A stretch of 64,000 nt of DNA, taken from NCBI GenBank assembly GCA_033807775.1, contig CM066321.1:43314850-43378849 (forward strand). Reading direction: 5' to 3'. Of this stretch, positions 32,401 to 42,449 are shown piece by piece. The notes below the pieces were generated by a model. That model was not told the origin of the DNA. It searched no databases and saw nothing but the letters and a program-made list of their open reading frames with translations. Position numbers and translations under genes: made by a program. Each line of letters starts with the position of its first letter. Positions within the stretch are counted from its first letter, which is position 1. The stretch is from Saussurea involucrata (taxonomy: Eukaryota > Streptophyta > Magnoliopsida > Asterales > Asteraceae).

Positions 32401-32742
32401 TACTTTATTTCTTTCAGGAGCGAACTTGCGACATTTTTGCTTGATAGGTTTGAACGATGGATCAACGTTAAGCTTATGAGCAATGACATTGGGGTCAATA
32501 CCGACCATATCTTCATGTGACCAAGCGAAGCAATCAGCATGTTCCTGCAAAAAGGATATGAGTTTTTCTTTAAAGTGGGGATCAAGGGATGAACCCACAA
32601 GAATCTTTTGATCGGGTTTGCTTTGATCTAGAACGATTTACTCCAAATGATACTCATCGACAGCTGCTGGGGAGTTTTGTGCATTTTCTAAGCTTGCGTG
32701 TACTGGTATAACGGCTTGTTCTGGATTCCCGTTATCCGCCAT
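29446..32742 (-). pseudogene. Tat-B pol: RT, RNase H, second RNase H, integrase
   Basis: ATG at 32742 (MADNGNPEQAVIPVHAQLE) resembles the Gag start of Tat-C but passes within about 40 codons into the pre-RT segment GSSLDPHFKEKLISF. RT has VCIDFTDLNNAYPKD and the catalytic YIDD (about 31979-31990). A retroviral-type RNase H follows, then a second RNase H (WILHVDGSS ... NNEVEYEALI, about 31135-30860), a Tat-lineage hallmark. Integrase has CDPCQRHPG, D in MDIVG, D in CDNGSQF and E in NGLAESSNK (about 29987), and ends LKRYFF at 29446. Disruptions: TAA at 32640-32638, TAA at 31185-31183, a frameshift near 30800, a small deletion or frameshift at the zinc finger (about 30450) and TAA at 30175. It is broken now, but every catalytic block is present. 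Confidence 0.92.
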
Positions 32743-32821
32743 TTTCCTGCGATAGAAAACCGAAGAAACTCCAAGAAACTATTAGTAGAATGCACGTTCG
32801 TCGAGGATTTTCTCTAGATGT

Positions 32822-32840
32822 AGTCCCACGGATGGCGCCA
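32822..32840 (-). promoter_or_regulatory. Tat-B primer-binding site
   Basis: Minus strand TGGCGCCATCCGTGGGACT, three bases from the LTR; one base different from Tat-A and Tat-C. The leader between it and the ATG also matches Tat-A and Tat-C. Confidence 0.85.
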
Positions 32841-32843
32841 AAC

Positions 32844-33728
32844 TGTTAATGCCAAAAATCGCACCAAAGGGACAACTTAAGGTCGATGTGGACTTAAACA
32901 ACTAAAGAAAGAATCTTTCGACGAGACGTGCGATGATAAATAAAATAAAGAAACAAGGGATTTGATGATGCAGGAAAAACCTCAATCGAGGAAAAAACCT
33001 GCGGACGACAGTGGGTGTCGTCGCTATACTATGGTCGCCAATCAGGGGCGATGTCCTTGGATACTGGTGTCGATCGTACAGGGATTACAATACAGATGAA
33101 GAAAATGCTTCGAAATGTAAAGTACAAGTGTTTGAATGTAAAAATAGGTGTTTGTCGTGTACAAAACAAAGTGTGAACTGCTGGTCGAGGGCTGTTGTCG
33201 TGCGTCGAGAGCGATACTTAGAATAATGGTTCTTCACTTCAGGTGTTCTTGAATATTGCTTCGGTTGTTAATCACCGGATATTTGATGTCTTGAAATGTT
33301 GATTAAGCTTGATATTTATAGTCTTCGTGTCCTTAGCTTCATCCATGAATGCTCCTTTAATGGCCTTAACAGTTGGAAACGGTCGCCGGAGTAATGATCT
33401 TCGTCCGTTACGGTCGTCGGCTGTTTAATGATTGCGTCGGTTATAGTCGTTGCTCCTTAATGACTTTTATTCCTGCATTAAACACTTAACAAACGGTCAT
33501 GGTGAACGTTAGCTTTGGTCGAGGTCGCACGTCCTTATATAATAGTCATGCGGATCGGGCGACACTATGGTCGAGCGTCGTAAGGAACTCTCGACTTACC
33601 TTTTATGAGGGACGGCGATGGTGTTCTGGGTCTTCGTCGAGACCTTATCTTAATACAAGATATAGTCCCTAATCATACGTCTTACCTGTCCTGGTCGCGG
33701 TTGAGCGACGTGATTTTTTACCCAAGCA
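32844..33728 (-). repeat. Tat-B 5' LTR, first LTR of the tandem array
   Basis: 885 bp, plus strand TGTTAATGCC...ACCCAAGCA. On its right it joins Ath pol at 33729, the border that recurs in the array. Confidence 0.9.
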
Positions 33729-34094
33729 GTCACTCTCCAAGTTAATCTAATGTTGACATAGGGAAGGGCTAATACCTCTAATGTCCGCTATGGTCCAACC
33801 AATTGCCCTCTTATGCTTTATCAACAAATCGATCAGAAGTTGGTCTTGTTTCTCACTAAGTTTGGAAGAGATAATAACGGGGAGTTTATTATCCTTAGCG
33901 AGATAAGCATATTTCAAGTGGGAAGGCAATGGTTTAAGCTCTAACTCGGGAGGTTTTTCTATTGAAGGGGGTTGAACATTTTTGTCTTTGAAGTCCAGAG
34001 GTTCAATAGCTGCCACTATTGCGTTACACTCATCCTCAAAAGTGTCATCACTCTCAGAGTCGTAGTGCTCACTCTCACTCCCCACTGTGGTCAT
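33729..34094 (-). pseudogene. Ath pol piece before RT, array copy 1
   Basis: A frame of about 120 codons: acidic start (ESEHYDSESDD), then PPELELKPLPSHLKYAYL and HKRAIGWTIADIRGISPS, the segment immediately before RT in Athila pol. It continues, in family terms, into the QRRLNP start of the RT piece at 24420. A TAG after CQH interrupts this copy near 33752. It is flanked by Tat LTRs in opposite orientation. Confidence 0.88.
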
Positions 34095-34614
34095 TGTTTG
34101 GGCAAAATTTCACCAGCCTCGACCACGATCAAAAAAGGTAAAACAGTATGTTATGAACTATATCTTGTATTAAGATAAGGTCCCAACAAAGACCCAAAAA
34201 ACCTCCGTCGTCCCTCCTAAAAGGTAAGTTGAGAGTTCCTCACGACACTCGACCTCGACGTCGCCTACTTCGCACGACCGTCGCATAGAATCATGTGACC
34301 TTGGCCGACTAACGCGTTATACGACTGTTATGTTTGTTCAGTGATTAATGCAGGAATCAAAGTCATTAATGGACAACGGCTATAACCGACGAAATCAGTT
34401 ATGAGCATCTAAATCCTATATTGAAGACGACGAACGTTACAACAATCATCAAAGATCTTAATGATTCAATTAAAGTGCCCGAAGACTATAAATTCCAAGC
34501 TCAATTCTCAGTTCAGGGAACGAAAATGAAACACAGCAAACAACATAGAGAAAGATAACAAGAGAATCGAACAACAGACGCAAATACTCGAACTCTGAAG
34601 AACACTCATTCGAA
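34095..34614 (+). repeat. Inverted partial Tat LTR, array copy 1
   Basis: Starts TGTTTGGGCAAAA, in the opposite orientation to the LTR at 32844, with a TATA box at ACTATAAATTCC (about 34484-34495). It is cut short in the R/U5 region just before the tRNA fragment. Confidence 0.85.
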
Positions 34615-34644
34615 GCCCCAGTGGTCTAGTGGTAGAATAGTACC
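34615..34644 (+). tRNA. tRNA-Gly 5' half (array copy 1)
   Basis: 30 bp, GCCCCAGTGGTCTAGTGGTA then GAATAGTACC. From memory this matches positions 1-30 of plant tRNA-Gly(GCC) with one change (third base). It covers the 5' acceptor strand, D arm with box A and the start of the anticodon stem, and then stops at the Tat LTR. Not a functional tRNA gene. Confidence 0.8.
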
Positions 34645-35529
34645 TGTTAATGCCAAAAATCGCACAAAAGGGACAACTTAAGGTCGATGTGGACTTAAAC
34701 AACAAAAGAAAGAGTCTTTCGACGAGACGTGCGACGATAAATAAAATAAAGAAACAATAGATTTGATGACGCAGCAAAAACCTCAATCGAGGAAAAAACC
34801 TGCGAACGACAGTGGATGTCGTCGCTATACTATGGTCGCCAATCAGGGGCGATGTCCTTGGATATTGGTGTCGATCGTACAGTGATTACAATACAGATGA
34901 AGAAAATGCTTCGAAATGTAAAGTACAAGTGTTTGAATGTAAAAATAGGTGTTTGTCGTGTACGAAACAAAGTGTGAACTGCTGGTCGAGGGCTGTTGTC
35001 GTGCGTCGAGAGCGATACTTAGAATAATGGTTCTTCACTTCAGGTGTTCTTGAATATTGCTTCGGTTGTTAATCACCAGATATTTGATGTCTTGAAATGT
35101 TGATTAAGCTTGATATTTATAGTCTTCGTGTCCTTAGCTTCATCCATGAATGCTCCTTTAATGGCCTTAACAGTTGGAAACGGTCGCCGGAGTAATGATC
35201 TTCGTCCGTTACGGTCGTCGGCTGTTTAATGATTGCGTCGGTTATAGTCGTTGCTCCTTAATGACTTTTATTCCTGCATTAAACACTTAACAAACGGTCA
35301 TGGTGAACGTTAGCTTTGGTCGAGGTCGCACGTCCTTTTATAATAGTCATGCGGATCGGGCGACACTATGGTCGAGCGTCGTAAGGAACTCTCGACTTAC
35401 CTTTTATGAGGGACGACGATGGTGTTCTGGGTCTTCGTCGAGACCTTATCTTAATACAAGATATAGTCCCTAATCATACGTCTTACCTGTCCTGGTCGCG
35501 GTTGAGCGACGTGATTTTTTACCCAAGCA
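34645..35529 (-). repeat. Tat LTR, array copy 2
   Basis: 885 bp, nearly identical to 32844-33728 apart from changes clustered in the first 150 bp. Confidence 0.9.
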
Positions 35530-35895
35530 GTCACTCTCCAAGTTAATCTTATGTTGACATAGGGAAGGGCTAATACCTCTAATGTCCGCTATGGTCCAAC
35601 CAATTGCCCTCTTATGCTTTATCAACAAATCGATCAGAAGTTGGTCTTGTTTCTCACTAAGTTTGGAAGAGATAATAACGGGGAGTTTATTATCCTTAGC
35701 GAGATAAGCATATTTCAAGTGGGAAGGCAATGGTTTAAGCTCTAACTCGGGAGGTTTTTCTATTGAAGGGGGTTGAACATTTTTGTCTTTGAAGTCCAGA
35801 GGTTCAATAGCTGCCACTATTGCGTTACACTCATCCTCAAAAGTGTCATCACTCTCAGAGTCGTAGTGCTCACTCTCACTCCCCACTGTGGTCAT
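35530..35895 (-). pseudogene. Ath pol piece, array copy 2
   Basis: Same 366-bp piece as copy 1, here without the TAG, so the frame runs into the LTR (HKINLESD, then LTR codons). Same flanks. Confidence 0.88.
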
Positions 35896-36415
35896 TGTTT
35901 GGGCAAAATTTCACCAGCCTCGACCACGATCAAAAAAGGTAAAACAGTATGTTATGAACTATATCTTGTATTAAGATAAGGTCCCAACAAAGACCCAAAA
36001 AACCTCCGTCGTCCCTCCTAAAAGGTAAGTTGAGAGTTCCTCACGACACTCGACCTCGACGTCGCCTACTTCGCACGACCGTCGCATAGAATCATGTGAC
36101 CTTGGCCGACTAACGCGTTATACGACTGTTATGTTTGTTCAGTGATTAATGCATGAATCAAAGTCATTAATGGACAATGGCTATAACCGACGAAATCAGT
36201 TATGAGCATCTAAATCCTATATTGAAGACGACGAACGTTACAACAATCATCAAAGATCTTAATGATTCAATTAAAGTGCCCGAAGACTATAAATTCCAAG
36301 CTCAATTCTCAGTTCAGGGAACGAAAATGAAACACAGCAAACAACATAGAGAAAGATAACAAGAGAATCGAACAACAGACGCAAATACTCGAACTCTGAA
36401 GAACACTCATTCGAA
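35896..36415 (+). repeat. Inverted partial Tat LTR, array copy 2
   Basis: Almost identical to 34095-34614. Confidence 0.85.
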
Positions 36416-36445
36416 GCCCCAGTGGTCTAGTGGTAGAATAGTACC
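36416..36445 (+). tRNA. tRNA-Gly 5' half (array copy 2)
   Basis: Identical to 34615-34644. Confidence 0.8.
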
Positions 36446-37330
36446 TGTTAATGCCAAAAATCGCACAAAAGGGACAACTTAAGGTCGATGTGGACTTAAA
36501 CAACAAAAGAAAGAGTCTTTCGACGAGACGTGCGACGATAAATAAAATAAAGAAACAATAGATTTGATGACGCAGCAAAAACCTCAATCGAGGAAAAAAC
36601 CTGCGAACGACAGTGGATGTCGTCGCTATACTATGGTCGCCAATCAGGGGCGATGTCCTTGGATACTGGTGTCGATCGTACAGTGATTACAATACAGATG
36701 AAGAAAATGCTTCGAAATATAAAGTACAAGTGTTTGAATGTAAAAATAGGTGTTTGTCGTGTACGAAACAAAGTGTGAACTGCTGGTCGAGGGCTGTTGT
36801 CGTGCGTCGAGAGCGATACTTAGAATAATGGTTCTTCACTTCAGGTGTTCTTGAATATTGCTTCGGTTGTTAATCACCGGATATTTGATGTCTTGAAATG
36901 TTGATTAAGCTTGATATTTATAGTCTTCGTATCCTTAGCTTCATCCATGAATGCTCCTTTAATGGCCTTAACGGTTGGAAACGGTCGCCGGAGTAATGAT
37001 CTTCGTCCGTTACGGTCGCCGGCTGTTTAATGATTGCGTCGGTTATAGTCGTTGCTCCTTAATGACTTTTATTCCTGCATTAAACACTTAACAAACGGTC
37101 ATGGTGAACGTTAGCTTTGGTCGAGGTCGCACGTCCTTATATAATAGTCATGCGGATCGGGCGACGCTATGGTCGAGCGTCGTAAGGAACTCTCGACTTA
37201 CCTTTTATGAGGGACGACGATGGTGTTCTGGGTCTTCTTCGAGACCTTATCTTAATACAAGATATAGTCCCTAATCATACGTCTTACCTGTCCTGGTCGC
37301 GGTCGAGCGACGTGATTTTTTGCCCAAGCA
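36446..37330 (-). repeat. Tat LTR, array copy 3
   Basis: 885 bp; ends GCCCAAGCA instead of ACCCAAGCA in the first two. Confidence 0.9.
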
Positions 37331-37696
37331 GTCACTCTCCAAGTTAATCTTATGTTGACATAGGGAAGGGCTAATACCTCTAATGTTCGCTATGGTCCAA
37401 CCAATTGCCCTCTTATGCTTTATCAACAAATCGATCAGAAGTTGGTCTTGTTTCTCACTAAGTTTGGAAGAGATAATAACGGGGAGTTTATTATCCTTAG
37501 CGAGATAAGCATATTTCAAGTGGGAAGGCAATGGTTTAAGCTCTAACTCGGGAGGTTTTTCTATTGAAGGGGGTTGAACATTTCTGTCTTTGAAGTCCAG
37601 AGGTTCAATAGCCGCCACTATTGCGTTACACTCATCCTCAAAAGTGTCATCACTCTCAGAGTCGGAGTGCTCACTCTCACTCCCCACTGTGGTCAC
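37331..37696 (-). pseudogene. Ath pol piece, array copy 3
   Basis: Same piece with a few substitutions (start ATG changed to GTG; ESEHSDSESDD; FKDRNV). The most diverged of the three. Confidence 0.88.
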
Positions 37697-38215
37697 TATT
37701 TGGGCAAAATTTCACCAGCCTCGACCACGATCAAAAAGGCAAAACAATATGTTATGAACTATATCTTGTATTAAGATAAGGTCCCAACAAAGACCCAAAA
37801 AACCTCCGTCGTCCCTCCTAAAAGGTAAGTTGAGAGTTCCTCACGACACTCGACCTCGACGTCGCCTACATCGTACGACCGTCGCATAGAATCATGTGAC
37901 CTTGGCCGACTAACGCGTTATACGACCGTTATGTTTGTTCAGTGATTAATGCAGGAATCAAAGTCATTAATGGACAACGGCTATAACCGACGAAATCAGT
38001 TATGAGCATCTAAATCCTATATTGAAGACGACGACCGTTACAACAATCATCAAAGACCTTAATGATTCAATTAAAGTGCCCGAAGACTATAAATTCCAAG
38101 CTCAATTCTCAGTTCAGGGAACAAAAATGAAACACAACAAACAACATAGAGAAAGATAACAAGAGCATCGAACAACAGACGCAAATACTCGAACTCTGAA
38201 GAACACTCATTCGAA
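37697..38215 (+). repeat. Inverted partial Tat LTR, array copy 3
   Basis: One base shorter than the other two copies (A run at about 37733). Confidence 0.85.
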
Positions 38216-38245
38216 GCCCCAGTGGTCTAGTGGTAGAATAGTACC
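38216..38245 (+). tRNA. tRNA-Gly 5' half at the Tat-E border
   Basis: Identical to the other two copies and followed by the Tat-E LTR. GTACC (38241-38245) is the likely target duplication of Tat-E; the matching copy and the 3' half of the tRNA should lie beyond the window. Confidence 0.8.
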
Positions 38246-39129
38246 TGTTAATGCCAAAAATCGCACAAAAGGGACAACTTAAGGTCGATGTGGACTTAAA
38301 CAACTAAAGAAAGAGTCTTTCGACGAGACGTGCGACGATAAATAAAATAAAGAAACAAGAGATTTGATAACACAGCAAAAACCTCAATCGAGGAAAAAAC
38401 CTGCGGACGACAGTGGATGTCGTCGCTATACTATGGTCGCCAATCAGGGGCGATGTCCTTGGATACTGGTGTCGATCGTACAGTGATTACAATACAAATG
38501 AAGAAAATGCTTCGAAATGTAAAGTACAAGGGTTTGAATATGAAAACAGGTGTTTATCGTGTGAATACAAAGTGTAAACTGATGGTCGAGAGCTGTTGTC
38601 GTGCGTCGAGAGCGATACTTAGAATAATGGTTCTTCACTTCAGGTGTTCTTGAATATTGCTTCAGTTGTTAATCGCCGGATCTTCGATGTGTTGAAATGT
38701 TGATTGAGCTTGATATTTATAGTCTTCGAGTCCTTAGCATCATCCATGAATGCTCCTTTAATGGCCTTAACGGTTAGAAACGGTCGCCGGAGTAATGATC
38801 TTCGTCCGTTACGGTCGCCGGCAGTTTAATGATTGCGTCGGTTATAGTCGTTGCTCCTTAATGACTTTTACTCCTGCATTAAACACTTAACAAACGGTCA
38901 TGGTGAACGTTAGATTTGGTCGAGGTCGCACGTCCTTATGTAATAGTCGTGCGAATCGGGCGACGCTATGGTCGAGCGTCGTAAGGAGCTCTCGACTTAC
39001 CTTTTATGAGGGACGACGATGGTGTTTTGGGTCTTTGTCGAGACCTTCTCTTAATACAAGATATAGTCCTTAATCATACGTCTTACCTGTTCTGGTCGTG
39101 GTCGAGCGACGTGACTTTTTGCCCAAACA
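38246..39129 (-). repeat. Tat-E 3' LTR
   Basis: 884 bp, TGTTAATGCC...GCCCAAACA, followed by the polypurine tract. Same subfamily as the array LTRs. Confidence 0.9.
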
Positions 39130-39603
39130 GTTTGCCCCCAAAATTTGAAAATTGAATGTCAAATTCAAGTTTTAAATTTTGCTTGTCGAAAGCTAGACTT
39201 GTGACCTGGGTTGAGGGACTTACCTGGTTGTCGTGGAACTAGACCGGTTCGCTTTTAACTGAACGAGAAGTTGAAAAGTTTTAACGTTATACTGACGCAC
39301 GATGATGCTTACCAGCTGTCGAGGACAGGTGTCGAAGATCTGTGAGGGTATGCGAAAAGATTGGGGACGCGCGGAAATCTTCCAGGGATTTGATCCAACC
39401 CTGTTTTTCGGTCTAAATAGAGATTTTGACGGATCATTTCCTTATTTCGCCCTTGAAGAGTTTTGTGCTGTGATTTCCTTGCCATTCTTTGTGTGATGTC
39501 TTCCGAACTTGTGAAAATCTTTGACTTGGTTAGGTTTCTTCGAGGATTAACGCGCCTATAAGTAAGGTACGATTTCTCCGACTTCTGCAAATTTTATTTA
39601 GAA

Positions 39604-41638
39604 ATGTCGAGGGATCCTGAGAGTGTTATTCAAGAATCGTCGGACCTCTGGGACTTTAGAAAGTTAGCGAAAATTCCTGCGTGGGTCGAATTAATCCGTC
39701 CAGGCCAGATCCGATCCGATCAAACGAGTGTCCCGAGGGGTACATCGTAATCTATGAATACCCTTTTAAGATAGGTTTCGAATGGCCTTTTTCTCCTCTG
39801 GCTAAGGCGTTTATGTTAGAGTTTGACTTGGCACCGAGTCAGTTGATGCCCCAGTTCTGGCGAGTCGTACGAGTGATCGAGCGTGCTACTAAGTAATGGG
39901 ATTCTCCCATGAATATACATGATCTCCTCTCGGCTTATCAAGCCAAGATGGATGGATGTCATCGATGTAGTTTACATTCTAGGTTCAAGGGCGACCGCGT
40001 TTTGGTCTTAGGGACGGGTGTGAACGACCGTGGGTGGAAGTCTCGATATGTATTCGTGCGTAAGTTGTCCCTTGACTCTGAGAGTGAGTGGATTGGGACG
40101 AGCCGGAATACGTCGGGTGAGCCTCGTTATTTCATCTGGACTGCGATGTAGATGATTTACATATGATTTTTAACTTGTATTTGTATGTTGACAGCCATAA
40201 AATTCGAGGTCGTGAAGCCAGACGCTGACTCTCAAGCGAAGATCAATTCGTTTTTAGAATTTAGCGTCGCCGAGAGGTCTTTCGTCGTGCGACACTCGGC
40301 GGATGACGACGATTTAGAATCTTCAGGAGAGAATCAGGGGAGAAGTGTGAAGAGAAAGGAAGAGAAGAGGAAGAAGATAAGTCGAGAGGATGGAGAGGGA
40401 TGACGGGTAAGTTTTACTTTCCTTTTCTTCCTATGTTACCTCGAGTCTTTTTCCTTTGTGTGCTTTGTAACATTTTTTTAGGAGAGTCTCAACCTAAAGT
40501 GTTGAATGTTTCTGCTAAGAGAGCAGTTGAGCTGGAGCGTGCTCGTCAGGGCAGAGAGAAGAGGCTAAAAGCCATGTCTGCTAGCCCTGAAATTCCGAAG
40601 AAGACGAGGACGATGACTTCGAGGGAGTCGTCGGCAGGGGTTAATGACTCGTCGAGAGTCGTTACACCCGAAGAGGTAGGGGTCGCATCTCCCAAGAAGG
40701 TGATTGCAGCGACACCTATCAATTATGTACCTCCGGCAAAAATGGTGAAGTCCCCATCTGCCGCGTCAAATCCTTTGTCAGCCGACAAGGGCAAGGAACA
40801 CACGACGGGAGGGGAGAAGGTCACGACGGTCAACTTTACGCTGCCATCGGACTTTATGACAGGTAATGTCCTAGATGGGACGAACCTGTTCCCTCAACTG
40901 GATAAATTCCTGCTTCCATCTTTCAGGGAGCGTTTTGAGGGGTTTCCTATCGAGGAGACGGGTGCCCATGTAGCCGGCTTGGTGTTCATGGTAAGTCTTT
41001 CTTTCAAGACTTAGTTTGTCTAGGCCCATACTTCGTTGTCGTTGTCGTTGTCCACTGATGATGTCTGTCTTTTATGATTTCACAGGCACTTCAAGCTTCC
41101 TTGGCCTTGCGAAGTGGAACGGTGAAGGTGAAAGATCTCTTGTCTGCTGCGCGCGAAAGGGAGAATGCAGCATTGGATCGAGCAAACGATGCTACTGGTC
41201 GCACGGAGGATCTATCAAAGCGTCTTGTTGACGCTTTACAACATATGGAGATCGTTAATCATGCGAAGGAGGATCTTAGCAATCGCTTGACGCAGTCCTT
41301 GTCCATGACTGCCGAGCAAAGGGAGGAGATGGAAAAGATTAAGGAATCCTTGGCTGCTGTTTCGAAAGAGGCCGAGGATTATAAATCCAAGGTAGAGAGT
41401 TTGGAGAAAGAAGTGCAAGCTGCAAAGGACGAGGGTAAGTCGGTTTTTGCCATAGCTCGTCTGACTGCTCGGGCGGCGATCATGCGACGACATTTGCTGG
41501 GGACAGACCATCTTGCTTCGGCGAAGGAGGAGCTGGACATCTATCTGAATGGCGTCGGGACTGAGAGGGATCTTGACTCGGACGATGAGAAGGACGCTGA
41601 GGAGGAGGTGGCAGGCTAAAGCCTTCAGGACGGGACTT
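39604..41638 (+). pseudogene. Tat-E antisense gene, main part
   Basis: Exons 39604-40116, 40195-40406, 40482-40990 and 41086-41638, with gt..ag introns; a variant TATA-like box lies at about 39413-39423. Same domain order as Tat-A: gypsy-transposon-like exon 1 (YPFKIGFEWPFSPLAKAF, QLMPQFWRVV, DGCHRC), acidic exon 2, low-complexity exon 3 with TVNFTLPSDFM, coiled-coil exon 4 (FAIARLTARAAIMRRHL). Damage: a 5-bp duplication in exon 1 (about 39716, frameshift), TAA after ERATK (about 39893), two extra bases in exon 2, and TAA after EEEVAG (41617-41619). The reading frame is cut by Tat-F at 41638 and its last 13 or so codons are at 60204-60241. Confidence 0.82.
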
Positions 41639-42449
41639 TGTTAATGCCAAAAATCGCACCAAAGGGACAACTTAAGGACGATGTGGACTTAAACAACTAA
41701 AGAAAAAATCTTTCGACGAAACGTGCGACGAGGATAAAAATAAAGAAACAAGGGATTTGACGACGCAGGAAAAACCTCAAACGAGGAAAAACCCTGCGGA
41801 CGACAGGGGGTGTCGTCGCTGCACTATGGTCGCCAATCAGGGGCGATGTCCTTGGATACTGGTGTCGATCGTACAAAGATTACAATACAAATGAAGGAAA
41901 TGCTTCAAAATGTAAAGTACAAGTGTTTAAAGTGTAAAACAGGTGTTTGTCGTGTGAATACAAAGTGTGAACTGCTGGTCGAGAGCTGTTGTCGTGCGTC
42001 GAGAGTGATACTTAGAATAATGGTTCTTCACTTCAGGTGTTGTTGAATATTGCTTCGGTTGTTAATCGCCGGATATTCGATGTGTATCAGATATTAACTG
42101 ATGATCATTGATGTGAAGACTTAGCTTGGTATTTATAGTCTTCGTGTCATTAATTAGCTCCATTAATGCTTTGATCAACGGCTACAATGGCTGGAAACGG
42201 TTGCCGGAGTGATTATCCATAATGTTCTTGGTCCGTTACGGCTACTTGTTGTTAATGGCTTTGACTCCTGCATTAAATACTTAACAAACGAAACAGTTAA
42301 GGTTAACGTTAGCTTTGGTCGAAGGTGCAGTGATTTTACGCGATGGTCGTACAGGACGGGCGATGCTAGGGTCGAGCGTCATGGGGGACGTACGACTTAC
42401 CTTTTACGGGAGACGACGGATGTTTTATGGGTTCTTGTCGAGACCTTAT
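41639..42449 (-). repeat. Tat-F LTR, left part
   Basis: Plus strand TGTTAATGCC to TCGAGACCTTAT, then a switch to antisense-gene exon 2. The remainder of an LTR, starting with the same TCGAGACCTTAT, is at 60125-60198. Confidence 0.85.

Larger units (their letters stand above)
24741..33728 (-). mobile_element. Tat-B: pol-carrying gypsy element without gag-pro
   Basis: Minus-oriented. 3' LTR 24741-27989 (interrupted by Cop3), polypurine tract 27990-28003, remnant of the antisense gene (28258-28706), degenerate spacer, pol (32742-29446), leader, primer-binding site 32822-32840, 5' LTR 32844-33728. Gag and protease are absent. The second RNase H and the primer-binding site place it in the Tat lineage. 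The left LTR is flanked by another Tat internal fragment rather than by a target duplication. Confidence 0.88.
32844..38245. repeat. Tandem array of three 1.8-kb composite units
   Basis: Units start at 32844, 34645 and 36446 (lengths 1801, 1801 and 1800 bp). Each holds a Tat LTR (885 bp), a 366-bp Ath pol piece, an inverted partial Tat LTR (about 520 bp) and 30 bp of a tRNA-Gly gene. A fourth LTR at 38246 belongs to Tat-E. Units are nearly identical; the third is the most different. Unequal recombination between the two direct LTRs flanking an original single unit explains the structure. Confidence 0.93.

Noticed and set aside
34615..34644. Functional tRNA-Gly gene
   Set aside because: Only the first 30 bases are present; anticodon loop, T arm and acceptor 3' strand are missing before the LTR.
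32844..38245. CRISPR-like or classic satellite array
   Set aside because: The 1.8-kb units are made of retrotransposon pieces and have no spacer-repeat pattern; best read as LTR-mediated tandem duplication.
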